64,000 nt of DNA from Rhodovibrionaceae bacterium (GCA_028279885.1 JANQMX010000077.1:62001-126000), one strand, 5' to 3'; positions 18,030 through 27,488 are shown, counted from the stretch's first letter. Notes: generated by a model not told the origin, from the sequence alone. Program-made: numbers and translations.

Positions 18030-18785
18030 ATGGCTCTGCTGAAGGCCTTGTTTTTGCCGCCTGTCGGGCTCCTGCTGCTGGTGCTTTGCGGCATTCTTTT
18101 GCGCCGCCGCTGGCCGGTTTTGGCCGGCGGCTTCATTGCGGTGGGGCTGGTTGCTCTCTTCCTTGTCAGCCTACCGGCTGTGGGAACCTCGCTGTTGATG
18201 CTGCATCAGCAGTATCCGCCCTTGCAAGCCGATCGACTGATCGCCGACCTGGCCCGCCCCGGCGCTCCCCAGGCAATCGTCGTCCTAGGTGCAGATTTTG
18301 ATGAGCGGGCACCTGAGTATGGGGCACCTCAGCCAACCGCGTTAACCTTTGCCCGTCTGCGGTACGCTGCCTTCCTACAAAGAGAGACCGCGCTGCCGCT
18401 GCTGGTTTCCGCCGGCAACGAGGCAAGCGACAGCGAGCGCGGCGGGTCGGTCATGAAACGGAGTTTGGAAGAGGAACTCGGCGCGTCCGTCGACTTCGTC
18501 GAGCAAACTTCGACGACAACGGCGGAGAATGCGGTTTTTTCCGCGGAGCTCCTGCAGCAGCAAGGCATCGACCGCATTTACCTTGTCACCCATGCCTGGC
18601 ATATGCCACGCGCCAAGGCCGCTTTTGAGCGGCAAGGATTAGCCGTCACGGCGGCCCCGACCGATTTCGCCACTGCACCGAAGCTGCTCCTATTCGAGTG
18701 GCTTCCCAGTGCTGACGGGTTGCAGAGCAGCTACTTCTTCTTTCACGAGGCGCTGGGGCGCATCGCCTATGCCCTTGGGTCGTGA
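18030..18785 (+). CDS. YdcF/SanA-family (DUF218) membrane protein
   Basis: About 251 residues with two N-terminal membrane helices (about 5-22 and 30-50) and then a DUF218 Rossmann-like domain. IVVLGADFDERAPEY and the segment ending in THAWHMPRAKAAFERQG match the family (E. coli YdcF, SanA and ElyC). ElyC-type members influence undecaprenyl-phosphate carrier metabolism and envelope integrity, a sensible role beside polysaccharide genes. ATG 18030 is preferred because GAGG lies 5 bases upstream and the first helix starts there. It converges on the downstream asparagine synthetase gene. Confidence 0.85.
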   Translation: MALLKALFLPPVGLLLLVLCGILLRRRWPVLAGGFIAVGLVALFLVSLPAVGTSLLMLHQQYPPLQADRLIADLARPGAPQAIVVLGADFDERAPEYGAPQPTALTFARLRYAAFLQRETALPLLVSAGNEASDSERGGSVMKRSLEEELGASVDFVEQTSTTTAENAVFSAELLQQQGIDRIYLVTHAWHMPRAKAAFERQGLAVTAAPTDFATAPKLLLFEWLPSADGLQSSYFFFHEALGRIAYALGS

Positions 18786-18809
18786 CCGGCTTTTGAGCCC
18801 GACAAGGCT

Positions 18810-20666
18810 CTAGGCGAAAGACAGGCCTTCGCGCGAGGCCAGCCATTGGCGGACGACGAGAAAGTCCCAGATCGCGCTGTCCTCCTGTCCATCGGAAGCG
18901 CTGTCCAGGCGCTGCGCCAGCTGATCGAGAAAATCGGCCCGGAAGAGGCCGTAGTCTCTGAGCTCTTCCAGTGAGGTGCGTGCTAGGTCGCGCAGGACCG
19001 GGCTCTCCTTGAGGAAGCGGAGGTAGGGCAGGCCGAAGCCGTGCTTGCTCTTCTCCAAGGTCTCCCGCGGCAGAACCGTCGAAAGGGCCTCCTTGTAGAA
19101 GGCGCGCAAGCGCCCGTCCTTCAACATCAGCTGGGGCGGAATCTGCGCCGAAAAGGCCATCAAGTCTTCATCCAGGAAAGGAAAGCGGACCTCCACGTCG
19201 GCCAGATCGCACATGCGGCAGACCTTGCGCAGGTCGCTGTCGGCCAAGGTCAGGCGTTGATCGATGTAGAACAGGCGATGCAGCTTGTCCCGTGAGGCGG
19301 GTGTCTCGTACATCGCTTCGACGAAGTGGAGCGGCGCCCGCGGGTCGATCATCGCAATGGCGTCGGGAGAGAAGATCTCGCGGTAGTCTCGCTCGATGAA
19401 GATGTTGTTGCGGACGAATCGCTCCGCTACCGACATCGAGGCGAGCTGGACGTACTTGTTTGCCCTACGCAGCAGCGTGATCCGCTCCTTGAAGGGGGCG
19501 AGGGCCAGGGCTGGCTCCATGAGCGCCTTTCGGATGGGATTTGGCACGCGGGCGTAGTGATCGAAGACTTGGTCCTCGAGGTAGCGGGCGTTGCCGGCGA
19601 AAAACTCATCGCCGCCGTCGCCGGCTGCCATCATGGCGACCCCTGCTTCCTTGGCGCGTAGGGCGCAGAGGTAAGTTGGAATGGCCGAGGAGTTTCCGAA
19701 GGGCTCGTCATAGGACTGGGCGATGCGGACAATGATCTCTTCGACCCGCTCGGGCTCGACCGTGTAGCTGTCGTGGTCGGTGGCGAAGCGTTCGGCGATC
19801 AGGTCGGCGTAGGGCGACTCGTCGAAACGTGGATCGTCGAAAGCGATGGTGAAGGTCTTGAGCGGGTCGGACCGTTGCTCGCTGAGCAGTGCCACCACGG
19901 TGCTGCTGTCGAGTCCGCCGCTCAGATAGGCACCGAGGTCGGGATGGGCGGCGACGGGGGTGACGGCCGTGCGCAGGTGCTCCAGAAGCTCCCGTTTCAG
20001 CTCATCGGCGTTGCCTGACATGCCATCGCGGTAGGGCATCTGCCAATAGCTGGCCACTTCGACTCGGCCGTTGGCGAAAGCCAGGTATTCGCCGGGCACC
20101 AGCTTTTTCTGCTCCCGGTAGACGCTATGCGGTGCCGGGATGCGGTCGACGAAATAGAAGAAGTCATAGAATGACTGCGGATGTATGGTCGCGTTGACCG
20201 CCGGGTGAGCGCGCACGCTGTCGGCCGTCGCGCCGAACACCAGGCCGTCTTTGGTCTCGGCGTAGCTCAGGGTTTGGATGCCGGCGCGGTCGATGGCAGC
20301 GAGGGCGGTTCGGTTCTTGTGATCGATGACGGCGAAGGACACTGGGCCGTGCAGCCGCTCCAGCAGGCCCTTGCCGTGCCGTTCGTAGGCCATGGCAAGC
20401 GCGGCGGCGTGGCCCCTTTCTTGGGCGAGCCTTTCCAGCTCCGGGTCGGACCAGTGTGGATAGCCCTCCAAGGTCGCCCAGATACGCTCGTCATGGAACC
20501 AGGCACCGTTGCTCTTGCGCGCCCGGCTTGCCAGGCCGCACCATCCTTGCTCTGCCGCCTCGTTCAGCAGGTTGCCGTGGGCGGGGAGGGCATCGGCCAT
20601 TTGTCGGATCTCCTGCTCGGCATCCGGCAGAGGCGCCGTGGCGATCCAGCCGCAGAATCCGCTCAT
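18810..20666 (-). CDS. Asparagine synthetase B-like protein with Ser in place of Cys2
   Basis: A 618-residue protein with both asparagine synthetase halves. The ATP loop is canonical (YLSGGLDSSTV at about 248) and the C-terminal half carries AAGDGGDEFFAGN. The N-terminus reads MSGFCGW: the nucleophilic Cys2 of glutamine-dependent enzymes is replaced by Ser, although a Cys occurs at position 5. Either it uses ammonia or another amine, or the domain is structural. Close relatives are common in exopolysaccharide clusters. It is transcribed divergently from the GNAT/ACP cluster across a 356-base gap. Confidence 0.85.
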   Translation of the reverse strand: MSGFCGWIATAPLPDAEQEIRQMADALPAHGNLLNEAAEQGWCGLASRARKSNGAWFHDERIWATLEGYPHWSDPELERLAQERGHAAALAMAYERHGKGLLERLHGPVSFAVIDHKNRTALAAIDRAGIQTLSYAETKDGLVFGATADSVRAHPAVNATIHPQSFYDFFYFVDRIPAPHSVYREQKKLVPGEYLAFANGRVEVASYWQMPYRDGMSGNADELKRELLEHLRTAVTPVAAHPDLGAYLSGGLDSSTVVALLSEQRSDPLKTFTIAFDDPRFDESPYADLIAERFATDHDSYTVEPERVEEIIVRIAQSYDEPFGNSSAIPTYLCALRAKEAGVAMMAAGDGGDEFFAGNARYLEDQVFDHYARVPNPIRKALMEPALALAPFKERITLLRRANKYVQLASMSVAERFVRNNIFIERDYREIFSPDAIAMIDPRAPLHFVEAMYETPASRDKLHRLFYIDQRLTLADSDLRKVCRMCDLADVEVRFPFLDEDLMAFSAQIPPQLMLKDGRLRAFYKEALSTVLPRETLEKSKHGFGLPYLRFLKESPVLRDLARTSLEELRDYGLFRADFLDQLAQRLDSASDGQEDSAIWDFLVVRQWLASREGLSFA

Positions 20667-21022
20667 TTGGCGCGGTCTTTCGTAGTCAAAGCTGCCAATC
20701 CTCTATCGTGCTGCCAGGTATGCAGAGCGGTCGCTCCCTCTCCCGCATATGGGTCTCGTTGAAACGGCTGATCGGGCAGGTGCTCTCAACGCCGCTTCCA
20801 GCGGCTCGTTACCGGGAAAGGATGACAGGGAAACACTTCCTGCCAGTAAAGTCCTGACAAACTCGAGCTTCGCAGCGTCTGCTTCCGCCTTGCAGATGGA
20901 GTGTTTCCTGTGTCAGATTTGGATAGCCGTTCGTTGCGCCTCGGGGCAAGCGCCCCACGTTGCCGAGCGCCTCTGCTCACCAACCTGCGTGACACCCCCC
21001 AACAACTCTACGCGATAGTGCC
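20667..21022. promoter_or_regulatory. Divergent promoter region with imperfect inverted repeat
   Basis: This gene-free stretch separates the asparagine-synthetase-like gene from the plus-strand GNAT/ACP/glutamate-mutase cluster. The motif ACAGGGAAACACT at 20825-20837 and its near inverse AGTGTTTCCTGT at 20900-20911 form an imperfect inverted repeat about 75 bases apart. No B12 riboswitch-like conserved box was recognised, despite the downstream cobalamin enzyme. Confidence 0.35.
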
Positions 21023-21700
21023 GTGTTCGAGAAGTTTGCGAGCCCGTTCAAGGAATTTGGTCCTGCCGGCATCTTCTACATTGCGCATCGCGTCTTGCAG
21101 CGCATTAGCCCGGACTTCACCGTTCAATTCTACGAGTTGATGGCACAGCCCTTAGCAGAGAAGCCGCTGCTTCCGGCCCGGCTCGGCAAGAACGTTGTCG
21201 TGCGTGAAGTCAAAAGAGACGACCCCGCAGTGGGTCTTATGGGACTGAGCGACGAAGTTCTGGCGTTGCGCTTCAATCAACCGACTGTATGCTTGGGCGC
21301 GTTCCAGAAGGATACTTTCATCGGATCCATGTGGTTCTGTATCGGTCCGTATGAAGAGGACGAGGTTCGCTGTACATTTGTGCCGCAACCGGAGAGTGAC
21401 GGCGTTTTCGACTTCGGTCTTGAGGTCTTACCAAAGTACCGTTTGGGGGTGGGCTTTGTTGCGCTCTGGGACGGCGCAAACCGCTATTTCCGCGACCGCG
21501 GTTATCGATATTCGTTCAGCCGTGTGTCTCGTTTCAACCTTACCTCGCGCCGGGTTCATGAGCGTTTCGGTTGGTTCTGCTTGGGCCGGGCTTTGTTCGT
21601 GAAGCTGAAACGTTTCCAGTTTATGGTCGCAACCGTTGCTCCCTACCTTCATTTTTCTGCAAGCGCCAGCAGCAGACCGAAGATAAGCCTAAGGGCCTAG
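21023..21700 (+). CDS. GNAT-like acyltransferase
   Basis: A 225-residue protein. The core (about 70-205) has a GNAT-like pattern: a beta strand with VCLGAFQKDTFIGSMWF, then DFGLEVLPKYRLGVGFVALWDGA where the acetyl-CoA loop would lie, then SRVSRFNLTSRRVHERFGW, typical of the last GNAT helix. The start is GTG 21023 with no clear ribosome site, so it is uncertain. It heads the cluster with ACP, ligase, glutamate mutase and decarboxylase. A role in moving an ACP- or CoA-bound acyl group onto an amino sugar is possible, but this is inference. Confidence 0.65.
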   Translation: MFEKFASPFKEFGPAGIFYIAHRVLQRISPDFTVQFYELMAQPLAEKPLLPARLGKNVVVREVKRDDPAVGLMGLSDEVLALRFNQPTVCLGAFQKDTFIGSMWFCIGPYEEDEVRCTFVPQPESDGVFDFGLEVLPKYRLGVGFVALWDGANRYFRDRGYRYSFSRVSRFNLTSRRVHERFGWFCLGRALFVKLKRFQFMVATVAPYLHFSASASSRPKISLRA

Positions 21701-21745
21701 AAGATCCGTCTACTATGCAGCTTTTGCGCGCAAGGAGAGTAGAGC

Positions 21746-21997
21746 GTGGCAAGTGTAATCGAAGAAATCCGGACCTTCATGACGGAGAATCTCGGTTGCG
21801 ATGATGACATCGACCCCGAGATCGATTTGCTCGAGGCTCAGGTTCTCGATTCCTTCAACATCGTCGAAATCGCCATGTTCATTCAGGAGAATTTCGGCAT
21901 CGAGCTCGATGCCGAGGACATCACGCGTGAGAATTTCGCACGCTTGTCCGGCATGGTTTCGTTAATCGAGAAGTATAAGGCGACAGAGGAAGCCTGA
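21746..21997 (+). CDS. Acyl carrier protein A
   Basis: An 83-residue acidic protein with the four-helix ACP pattern and the phosphopantetheine attachment Ser36 in VLDSFNIVEIAMF. It starts with GTG. Being small and stand-alone, it fits as the thiolation partner for the AMP-forming ligase encoded at 22782 and for the decarboxylase at 27489, in the way VinL serves VinN and VinO in vicenistatin biosynthesis. A second ACP of the same length class is at 32105 (DSM motif). It is 40 bases upstream of the GST-like gene on the same strand. Confidence 0.9.
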   Translation: MASVIEEIRTFMTENLGCDDDIDPEIDLLEAQVLDSFNIVEIAMFIQENFGIELDAEDITRENFARLSGMVSLIEKYKATEEA

Positions 21998-22036
21998 CTT
22001 CGTGTCGTTGACCAGAGTGTTGATACGAGAAGCATA

Positions 22037-22699
22037 ATGTCGTCGCACTTAACTCTGGTCTTGGGCAGCAAGAATCATTCGTCTTGGTCCATGAGGGCAT
22101 GGCTCGCGATGCGGCAGACCGGTGCCGACTTTGTCGAGGAGACAGTTCCGGTCCACACACTGCCGGGACAGTTCGCGCTCGCCGAACGCTCGCCCTCGCG
22201 GATGGTGCCGGTGCTGCATCATGGCGATCTCGTGGTGTGGGATTCGCTCGCTATCGTCGAGTACCTCGCCGAACTCTTTCCCGATGTCGGCCTGTGGCCC
22301 TCCGCGCCTGGCGATCGTGCGAGGGCGCGCTCGGCCTGTGCCGAGATGCACTCTGGTTTTCCCGGCCTCCGGGCCGGGCTTCCGATGGACATCCGCAAAT
22401 CGGGGCCGCCGCAGCAGCTCGACAAGGCGATGCGGACGGAGCTGCGACGGCTCTTGGCGCTCTGGGGCGAGTTGCGAGAGCGCGCCGGTCCGAACAATCC
22501 GTTTCTCTTCGGTGCATGGTGCGCGGCCGATGCCTTCTTCGCACCCATGGCAGCGCGCTTCAGAAGCTATGCCATCGCCTTGAGCGACGCCGGCCAAGCC
22601 TATGTTGATTCGGTCCTTGCTTGGCCTCCCGTTATGGAGTGGTGCGAGGCGGCGCGCGCCGAGACTTGGACGACCGATGCGGTAGAAAGGACTAAGTAG
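22037..22699 (+). CDS. Glutathione S-transferase family protein
   Basis: A 220-residue cytoplasmic protein with an N-terminal thioredoxin-like GST domain and an all-helical C-terminal domain. The opening LTLVLGSKNHSSWSMRAWLA and the cis-Pro/Ser-type segments SRMVPVLHHGDLVVWDSLAI are characteristic. It sits between ACP A and the AMP ligase, apparently in the same transcript. The family detoxifies electrophiles or isomerises substrates. I see no reason to assign a step in the aminoacyl-ACP pathway, so its presence here is unexplained. Confidence 0.85.
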   Translation: MSSHLTLVLGSKNHSSWSMRAWLAMRQTGADFVEETVPVHTLPGQFALAERSPSRMVPVLHHGDLVVWDSLAIVEYLAELFPDVGLWPSAPGDRARARSACAEMHSGFPGLRAGLPMDIRKSGPPQQLDKAMRTELRRLLALWGELRERAGPNNPFLFGAWCAADAFFAPMAARFRSYAIALSDAGQAYVDSVLAWPPVMEWCEAARAETWTTDAVERTK

Positions 22700-22781
22700 G
22701 GCCCGCCGGCCGCTGGCCCGGCGACCAGACGGGTTGCCCTTCGCCTGCGGCGGGGTGCTCCGACAGGACCAGGAGATATGC

Positions 22782-24368
22782 ATGCCGAGATCCATACCCC
22801 GCTATCTGTTCGAGATTGCGGAGCGTTTGCCCGACAAGACGGCGATCGTATCCCGCGCCGGCTCGATCACTTTTGCCGATCTCTGCAGGGATGCGCTCGC
22901 GAACGCTGAGTTCCTGCGCGAGCTGGGCATTCGGCCCGGCGACCGCGTCGGCGTCTGTATGGAGAAGTCGATCGATCAGGCAAGCGCGATTCTCGGGATT
23001 CTCTGCGCCAACGCCGTGATCGTGCCGATCCTGCCGCGTCTGAAGAAGATCAACATCGAACACATCATTACCAACTCCGGCATGGCCGCCCTCGTGACCG
23101 ACGACGGGCGTCTCGACCAGGTCGAAGCATTCGCGGACAAGACCAAACTGATCGTCGGGCGTGGCAAGGTCGAGCAGGACTGGCCCAACCTCGCCTATGT
23201 GCGGCGCCACATCCAGGCCAAGCCTTTCTTTGAGCGGATCGGCGCGGACAACGCCGCCATCATCTATTCATCCGGCTCGACCGGGCGGCCAAAGGGGATC
23301 CTCATCCCTCACCGCAATCTTGCCGACGGCGCCGAGATTGTCGCCCAGTACCTCGGCACCCGAGAGGACGACCGCATCTGCTGCGTGCTGTCCTTCAACT
23401 TCGACTACGGCCTGAATCAGCTTTGGCAATGCCTGCTTAAGGGGGCAACGCTCTACCTCCATGATTTTGCGCTGCCAAACGACCTCTTTACGCTGCTGGC
23501 CGAGGAATCGCTGACCGCCTTGCCGGTCATGCCGGTTGTCGTGACGCAGATGTTCGACCGCAGGCTCTATAGGCCCAATCCGAGCCATGACTTTTCCGCG
23601 CTACGTTATGTCTGCTCGACGGGTGGGCGGCTTTCCGAGCACATGATCGAGGAGCTGCGAACCGCGTTTCCGACGAGCAAGATCTACTCGATGTTCGGCC
23701 TGACCGAGGCCTTCCGCTCGACATTCTTGGAGCCGGACAAGCTACGCGTGCGTCCGACGTCTATCGGCAAAGCGATCCCTGGCGTTCAAGTGCTGGTGCT
23801 GGACGATGAAGGGAAGGAGTGCGCGCCAAATGAGCTCGGCGAGCTGGTGCACCGCGGCGCCTGTGTGTCGAAGGGCTATTGGAAGGATCCCAAGAATACC
23901 GACCGCGTGTTTCGGACGCACCCCGATTACCCGGGCGAGACCTTGGTCTTCAGCGGGGACTGCGTCTACCGGGACGACGAGGGTTACATCTACTTCCACT
24001 CCCGTCGCGACGAGATGATCAAGACGCAAGGTTTTCGGATCAGTCCGACGGAGATCGAGGCCGAAGTGGTCAAGCATCCCGAGATTTCGGCCGCCGTGGC
24101 GTTCGGCATCCCGAACATCGCGGTCGGCGACGACATCATCTGCGCCTATACTGCTGCTGGCGAGGACGCGCCGGTGGAGCGGACGCTCAGGCAGTACCTT
24201 AAGAACCAGCTGCCGCGGCACATGGTGCCGACGTATTTAGTGCCTTTTGAGGAATTTCCGATAACCGGGAACGAGGGAAAGATCGACCGCAAGACCGTCA
24301 AGGATGCGGCGCTGGACCGGCTCGGGCTCAATGCCGAGCAGAGCAAAGTCGATTTGGCGCGCCTTTAA
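22782..24368 (+). CDS. AMP-forming acyl/aminoacyl ligase A (exosortase-type paralogue)
   Basis: A 528-residue ANL-superfamily enzyme that adenylates a carboxylate and loads it on a thiol, probably ACP A. The phosphate loop YSSGSTGRPKG is at 162-172, FNFDYG at about 205-210, YSMFGLTEAFRS near 305 and the hinge RRDEMIKTQGFRISPTEIE near 410. The Asp in FNFD occupies the place where amino-acid-activating adenylation domains contact the substrate amine, favouring an amino acid over a fatty acid. ATG 22782 follows AGGAG. It is clearly paralogous to the enzyme at 30263 (shared GLTEAFRST). It lies 18 bases upstream of glutamate mutase S. Confidence 0.88.
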   Translation: MPRSIPRYLFEIAERLPDKTAIVSRAGSITFADLCRDALANAEFLRELGIRPGDRVGVCMEKSIDQASAILGILCANAVIVPILPRLKKINIEHIITNSGMAALVTDDGRLDQVEAFADKTKLIVGRGKVEQDWPNLAYVRRHIQAKPFFERIGADNAAIIYSSGSTGRPKGILIPHRNLADGAEIVAQYLGTREDDRICCVLSFNFDYGLNQLWQCLLKGATLYLHDFALPNDLFTLLAEESLTALPVMPVVVTQMFDRRLYRPNPSHDFSALRYVCSTGGRLSEHMIEELRTAFPTSKIYSMFGLTEAFRSTFLEPDKLRVRPTSIGKAIPGVQVLVLDDEGKECAPNELGELVHRGACVSKGYWKDPKNTDRVFRTHPDYPGETLVFSGDCVYRDDEGYIYFHSRRDEMIKTQGFRISPTEIEAEVVKHPEISAAVAFGIPNIAVGDDIICAYTAAGEDAPVERTLRQYLKNQLPRHMVPTYLVPFEEFPITGNEGKIDRKTVKDAALDRLGLNAEQSKVDLARL

Positions 24369-24386
24369 CACCAGACGAGCGAGACG

Positions 24387-24824
24387 ATGAGCGTCGCAAG
24401 AGTGGTCATTGGGGTGATCGGCGACGACATTCATGTCGTTGGCAACCGAATCATCCAGCTTGCGCTGTCGGAAGCCGGTTTCGAGGTTTTCAACCTGCTC
24501 ACGCGGAACCGGCCCGAGCATTTTGCCCAGGCCGCTCTCGAGGTGAACGCCGATGCGGTCTTCGTGTCGTCGCTCAACGGGGAGGGGGAGTTTTGGTGCT
24601 CCGACTTTCGCAGTCACTTCGTCGCCCTGGGGATCCCTTCCGTGCTGCTCTACGTCGGAGGCAACCTGGTCGTTGGACGCAGGAGTCAGGAGGATGTCGC
24701 CAGACTGTTCGCACAGTTCGGGTTCGACCGTGTCTACCACCAGAGCGCCGACATCGACGGCGCGATTGCTGACCTTCTCGAAGATCTAAGCCATGGCCAT
24801 TCCGAGCGCGCACGCGCGCATTGA
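24387..24824 (+). CDS. glmS: Glutamate (methylaspartate) mutase S subunit, B12-binding
   Basis: A 145-residue Rossmann-fold protein that binds coenzyme B12 in base-off/His-on form. The DxHxxG motif is present as D14-I-H16-V-V-G19 near the N-terminus, where His16 coordinates cobalt. It partners the E subunit to interconvert L-glutamate and (2S,3S)-3-methylaspartate. Its last 32 bases overlap the start of the E gene, indicating translational coupling. The symbol is the one used for methylaspartate mutase, not glucosamine-6-phosphate synthase. The C-terminal tail (HGHSERARAH) is unusual and lies in the overlap. Confidence 0.93.
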   Translation: MSVARVVIGVIGDDIHVVGNRIIQLALSEAGFEVFNLLTRNRPEHFAQAALEVNADAVFVSSLNGEGEFWCSDFRSHFVALGIPSVLLYVGGNLVVGRRSQEDVARLFAQFGFDRVYHQSADIDGAIADLLEDLSHGHSERARAH

Positions 24825-26199
24825 CGACATCGAGAAGTACCGCGAGCGGGTGATCGCCCATCCCTGGGCGCAGGATCTCACCCGTGACTCGGCACGCAGC
24901 TATCTCGGCGATCTTCCCCGTCGCCGCTTCCCGGCGGTCGCCTATGCGGAAAAGGGCGATGCACCGCTTATCCAGCCGCGCGGCGGTGTGCCAACCTTCG
25001 CCGATCAGCAGGCGCTGACCCGCCAGCTCGACGAGGCCGGCGCGGACTTCATTCCGCTGACGATTGACAGCAATACCCGGCATAACCGCTACGACGTCGC
25101 GGCCGAGCTCTTGGCGCGCAGCGAGGAGGAAGAGAAAAACTACCTCAACGGCTATCCGCTGATCGCCCACGGCTTTCGCCTGACGCGGGACCTCTACCGC
25201 GACCTCGACAAGCCGGTGAGCTTGCGGCACGGCACGCCGGACGCCCGTCTGCTCGCAGAGGTCGCGCTTGCCTCCGGCATCGTCGAGATCGAGGGCGGCG
25301 GGATTTGCTATTGTCTGCCCTATTCGGAGGGCTTCCCGCTCGATCGCTGCCTGCTCTACTGGCAGTATGTGGACCGCATCTGTGCCCTTCATTCAACGGA
25401 CGCGGCTCCTGTCCATCGCGAGAGTTTCGGGCCTCTCACGGCAACCATGGTGCCGCCCAGCTTGGTGGTCGTCGTTCAAATTCTGGAAGCATTGCTCGCC
25501 GCTGAGCAAGGGGTCACATCCTTCGCGGTCAGTTTCGCGCAGACGGGCTCACCCAGCCAGGACGTAGCGACCGCGCAGGTCCTGCGAAAGCTCGTGCGCC
25601 ACTATCTGGACTCCTTCGGCTTCGAAGCCGTGAACACCTTTCTGGTCTATCATCAATGGATGGGGCAGTTCCCGACTGATCGGACCTGTGCGGCTGCGCT
25701 GATCACGGCGTCGGCGCAGATCGGCGGTATGATCGGTGCCGACAAGATTGTGGTGAAAACGACGGATGAAGCCCTGGGTGTGCCCACCGCGGCGATCAAT
25801 GCCGAGGCGGTGCGCAATGTTCGCTACGTCTTCGACCGCTTTCGCTGGGCCGACCAGATCGGCTCGTCCCATGTCGAGGTTGAGGCGGAGTTAATCGAAT
25901 CGGAAGCCAGAAGCGTTATCGAGGCGATCTTCGATCTTCCTGGTGAGCTCTTGTGGGAAAGCGTGTTCCGTGCCTTTCAGCAGGGGGTCATCGACATTCC
26001 ATTCTCCCCGCATATCGACAACGCCAATCAGCTGATCACGATGCGCGACGCCAACGGTTCGATCCGTATCAAGGAAAGCGGTAACGTGCCCATCCAGCAG
26101 GCAGATCGAAAACGCGAGCGGGAACTCCTGGCCTCGCGCGAGAAGGCGTCCGGCAAGACGTTCCGCAGCCTGCTGGTCGATATCAACATGATGTCTTGA
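24793..26199 (+). CDS. glmE: Glutamate (methylaspartate) mutase E subunit
   Basis: A 468-residue TIM-barrel catalytic subunit of coenzyme-B12 glutamate mutase, close to the usual length of about 480. Signature stretches include FIPLTIDSNTRHNRYD (about 76-91), LNGYPLIAHG (about 115-124), LRHGTPDARLLAE and the Gly-rich IEGGGICYCLPYSEG. These line the substrate and corrin surfaces. The reaction moves a glycyl radical fragment, converting L-glutamate to 3-methylaspartate. In bacteria this enzyme serves glutamate fermentation or biosynthesis of methylaspartate-containing natural products. The surrounding ligase, ACP and decarboxylase favour biosynthesis here. Confidence 0.94.
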   Translation: MAIPSAHARIDDIEKYRERVIAHPWAQDLTRDSARSYLGDLPRRRFPAVAYAEKGDAPLIQPRGGVPTFADQQALTRQLDEAGADFIPLTIDSNTRHNRYDVAAELLARSEEEEKNYLNGYPLIAHGFRLTRDLYRDLDKPVSLRHGTPDARLLAEVALASGIVEIEGGGICYCLPYSEGFPLDRCLLYWQYVDRICALHSTDAAPVHRESFGPLTATMVPPSLVVVVQILEALLAAEQGVTSFAVSFAQTGSPSQDVATAQVLRKLVRHYLDSFGFEAVNTFLVYHQWMGQFPTDRTCAAALITASAQIGGMIGADKIVVKTTDEALGVPTAAINAEAVRNVRYVFDRFRWADQIGSSHVEVEAELIESEARSVIEAIFDLPGELLWESVFRAFQQGVIDIPFSPHIDNANQLITMRDANGSIRIKESGNVPIQQADRKRERELLASREKASGKTFRSLLVDINMMS

Positions 26200-26217
26200 G
26201 CTGGGACTATTGATGCA

Positions 26218-27459
26218 ATGGCAACACGGGTCGCGATCGATATTGGCTCGACCGTCATCAAGGTTGCGGAGCTCGGCCAAGACGGCAGCTTAGTCAGGCA
26301 GGAGTTCAACGACCGCGATTTCGAGCTCGGAATCGCCGGTCAGGTCTGCGCAATCCGTGAGCGGTTGCCGGCCGATGCCGAGGTTATGATCTGTTCGTCA
26401 GCCAACGGTGGGCTGCGTGTTGGCATCGTGTGCCTGACTCCGCTGTTCAGTGGCGCCGTGTTTCGCAACCAGGTGCTTTTGGCCGGAGCCAATCCGATCT
26501 ATGTGCACGACTACGATCAGGAGGGCGGTGACCTGCGACCGGTCGACATCCTCTTGCTTGGCGGTGGCATCGACTGCAGCGACGCGGCCCCGTTTGGCGA
26601 ACGCCTCGCGCGGTTTCGTGCGCAGAATTACCGTTATGGAACGCTGATTTATGCCGGCAACAAGCATTTTGCCGAGGTGGTGACACAGAGTTGCCCTGGG
26701 GCGGTCGTCATCGACAACCCGCTCAGCGGCGGGCTGCGTGGTAGGAACGCCGTTGTTACGCATGCCTTGCGTGACGCTTATCTCGACGACCTGGTGCAGA
26801 AAGAAGGTGTCAGTGAGTTGCAGGGGCGGATCTCAGGGCCCATCCGGCCGTCTCCAGAGGTGGTCAATCGCGGATTCCACCGGGTTGTCTCCAACCGCTC
26901 GGCGCTGAAGGTGAGCGGCCCCAGCATCTTGATCGACATCGGCGGGGCGACGACCGATCTTCACTACACCGTTGAGATCGTGAGCGAGGACAGCCCTTGC
27001 AGACCGGCCGCTGGCTCCTCGGTCGCGCGCTATGTCTTCACCGATCTTGGGATTTTTGCGTCACGCGACTCGACGCTTCTTCAGATGCGTACCCACGCGC
27101 GGACCTTCGAGTTCCTAAGCCATGTTCAGAAGGTCGACCTCACAGAGATCTATACGCTGTTGCGCGAAGGCGAATACGACGCCTCGCCAGAGCTTCTCGC
27201 CTATGCCTGTCTGTTTCTGAGCCTCGACCGCTTCGTTTACGGGGGCGAGGAGGGACTGCCGCGCGCGGATTTCGACAAGGTCACTCAGGTGATGCTGACC
27301 GGGGGCGGTGCACAAGCGCTTGATGAGGACATCGTTGCTAAGCTGGTCTGCCTGTTTTCGCCCAAGCAGCGGAACGAGCCTGAGGTGCTCATCGACCGGC
27401 GCTACCAGATCTGGGCGGAAGGGATCACCTGGTCGACCAACACGCGGGCCGCCGCTTAG
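26218..27459 (+). CDS. glmL: GlmL/MutL-family glutamate mutase reactivase
   Basis: A 413-residue actin/Hsp70-fold ATPase of the MutL family encoded with glutamate mutase and probably exchanging damaged cobalamin from the mutase. The first phosphate motif is VAIDIGSTVIKVAE at the N-terminus. A second, ILIDIGGATTDLHYT near residue 240, and VMLTGGGAQALDEDIV near 360 complete the ASKHA nucleotide site. It follows the E gene by 18 bases. Its presence means the mutase system is complete: catalytic pair plus reactivase. Confidence 0.9.
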   Translation: MATRVAIDIGSTVIKVAELGQDGSLVRQEFNDRDFELGIAGQVCAIRERLPADAEVMICSSANGGLRVGIVCLTPLFSGAVFRNQVLLAGANPIYVHDYDQEGGDLRPVDILLLGGGIDCSDAAPFGERLARFRAQNYRYGTLIYAGNKHFAEVVTQSCPGAVVIDNPLSGGLRGRNAVVTHALRDAYLDDLVQKEGVSELQGRISGPIRPSPEVVNRGFHRVVSNRSALKVSGPSILIDIGGATTDLHYTVEIVSEDSPCRPAAGSSVARYVFTDLGIFASRDSTLLQMRTHARTFEFLSHVQKVDLTEIYTLLREGEYDASPELLAYACLFLSLDRFVYGGEEGLPRADFDKVTQVMLTGGGAQALDEDIVAKLVCLFSPKQRNEPEVLIDRRYQIWAEGITWSTNTRAAA

Positions 27460-27488
27460 CGCCCAAGAGTATCCGAGAGGGAGAACGG

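Noticed and set aside
20667..24386. Cobalamin riboswitch upstream of glutamate mutase
   Set aside because: No B12-box-like conserved element or leader of suitable length was seen; the mutase genes follow the ligase gene by 18 bases.
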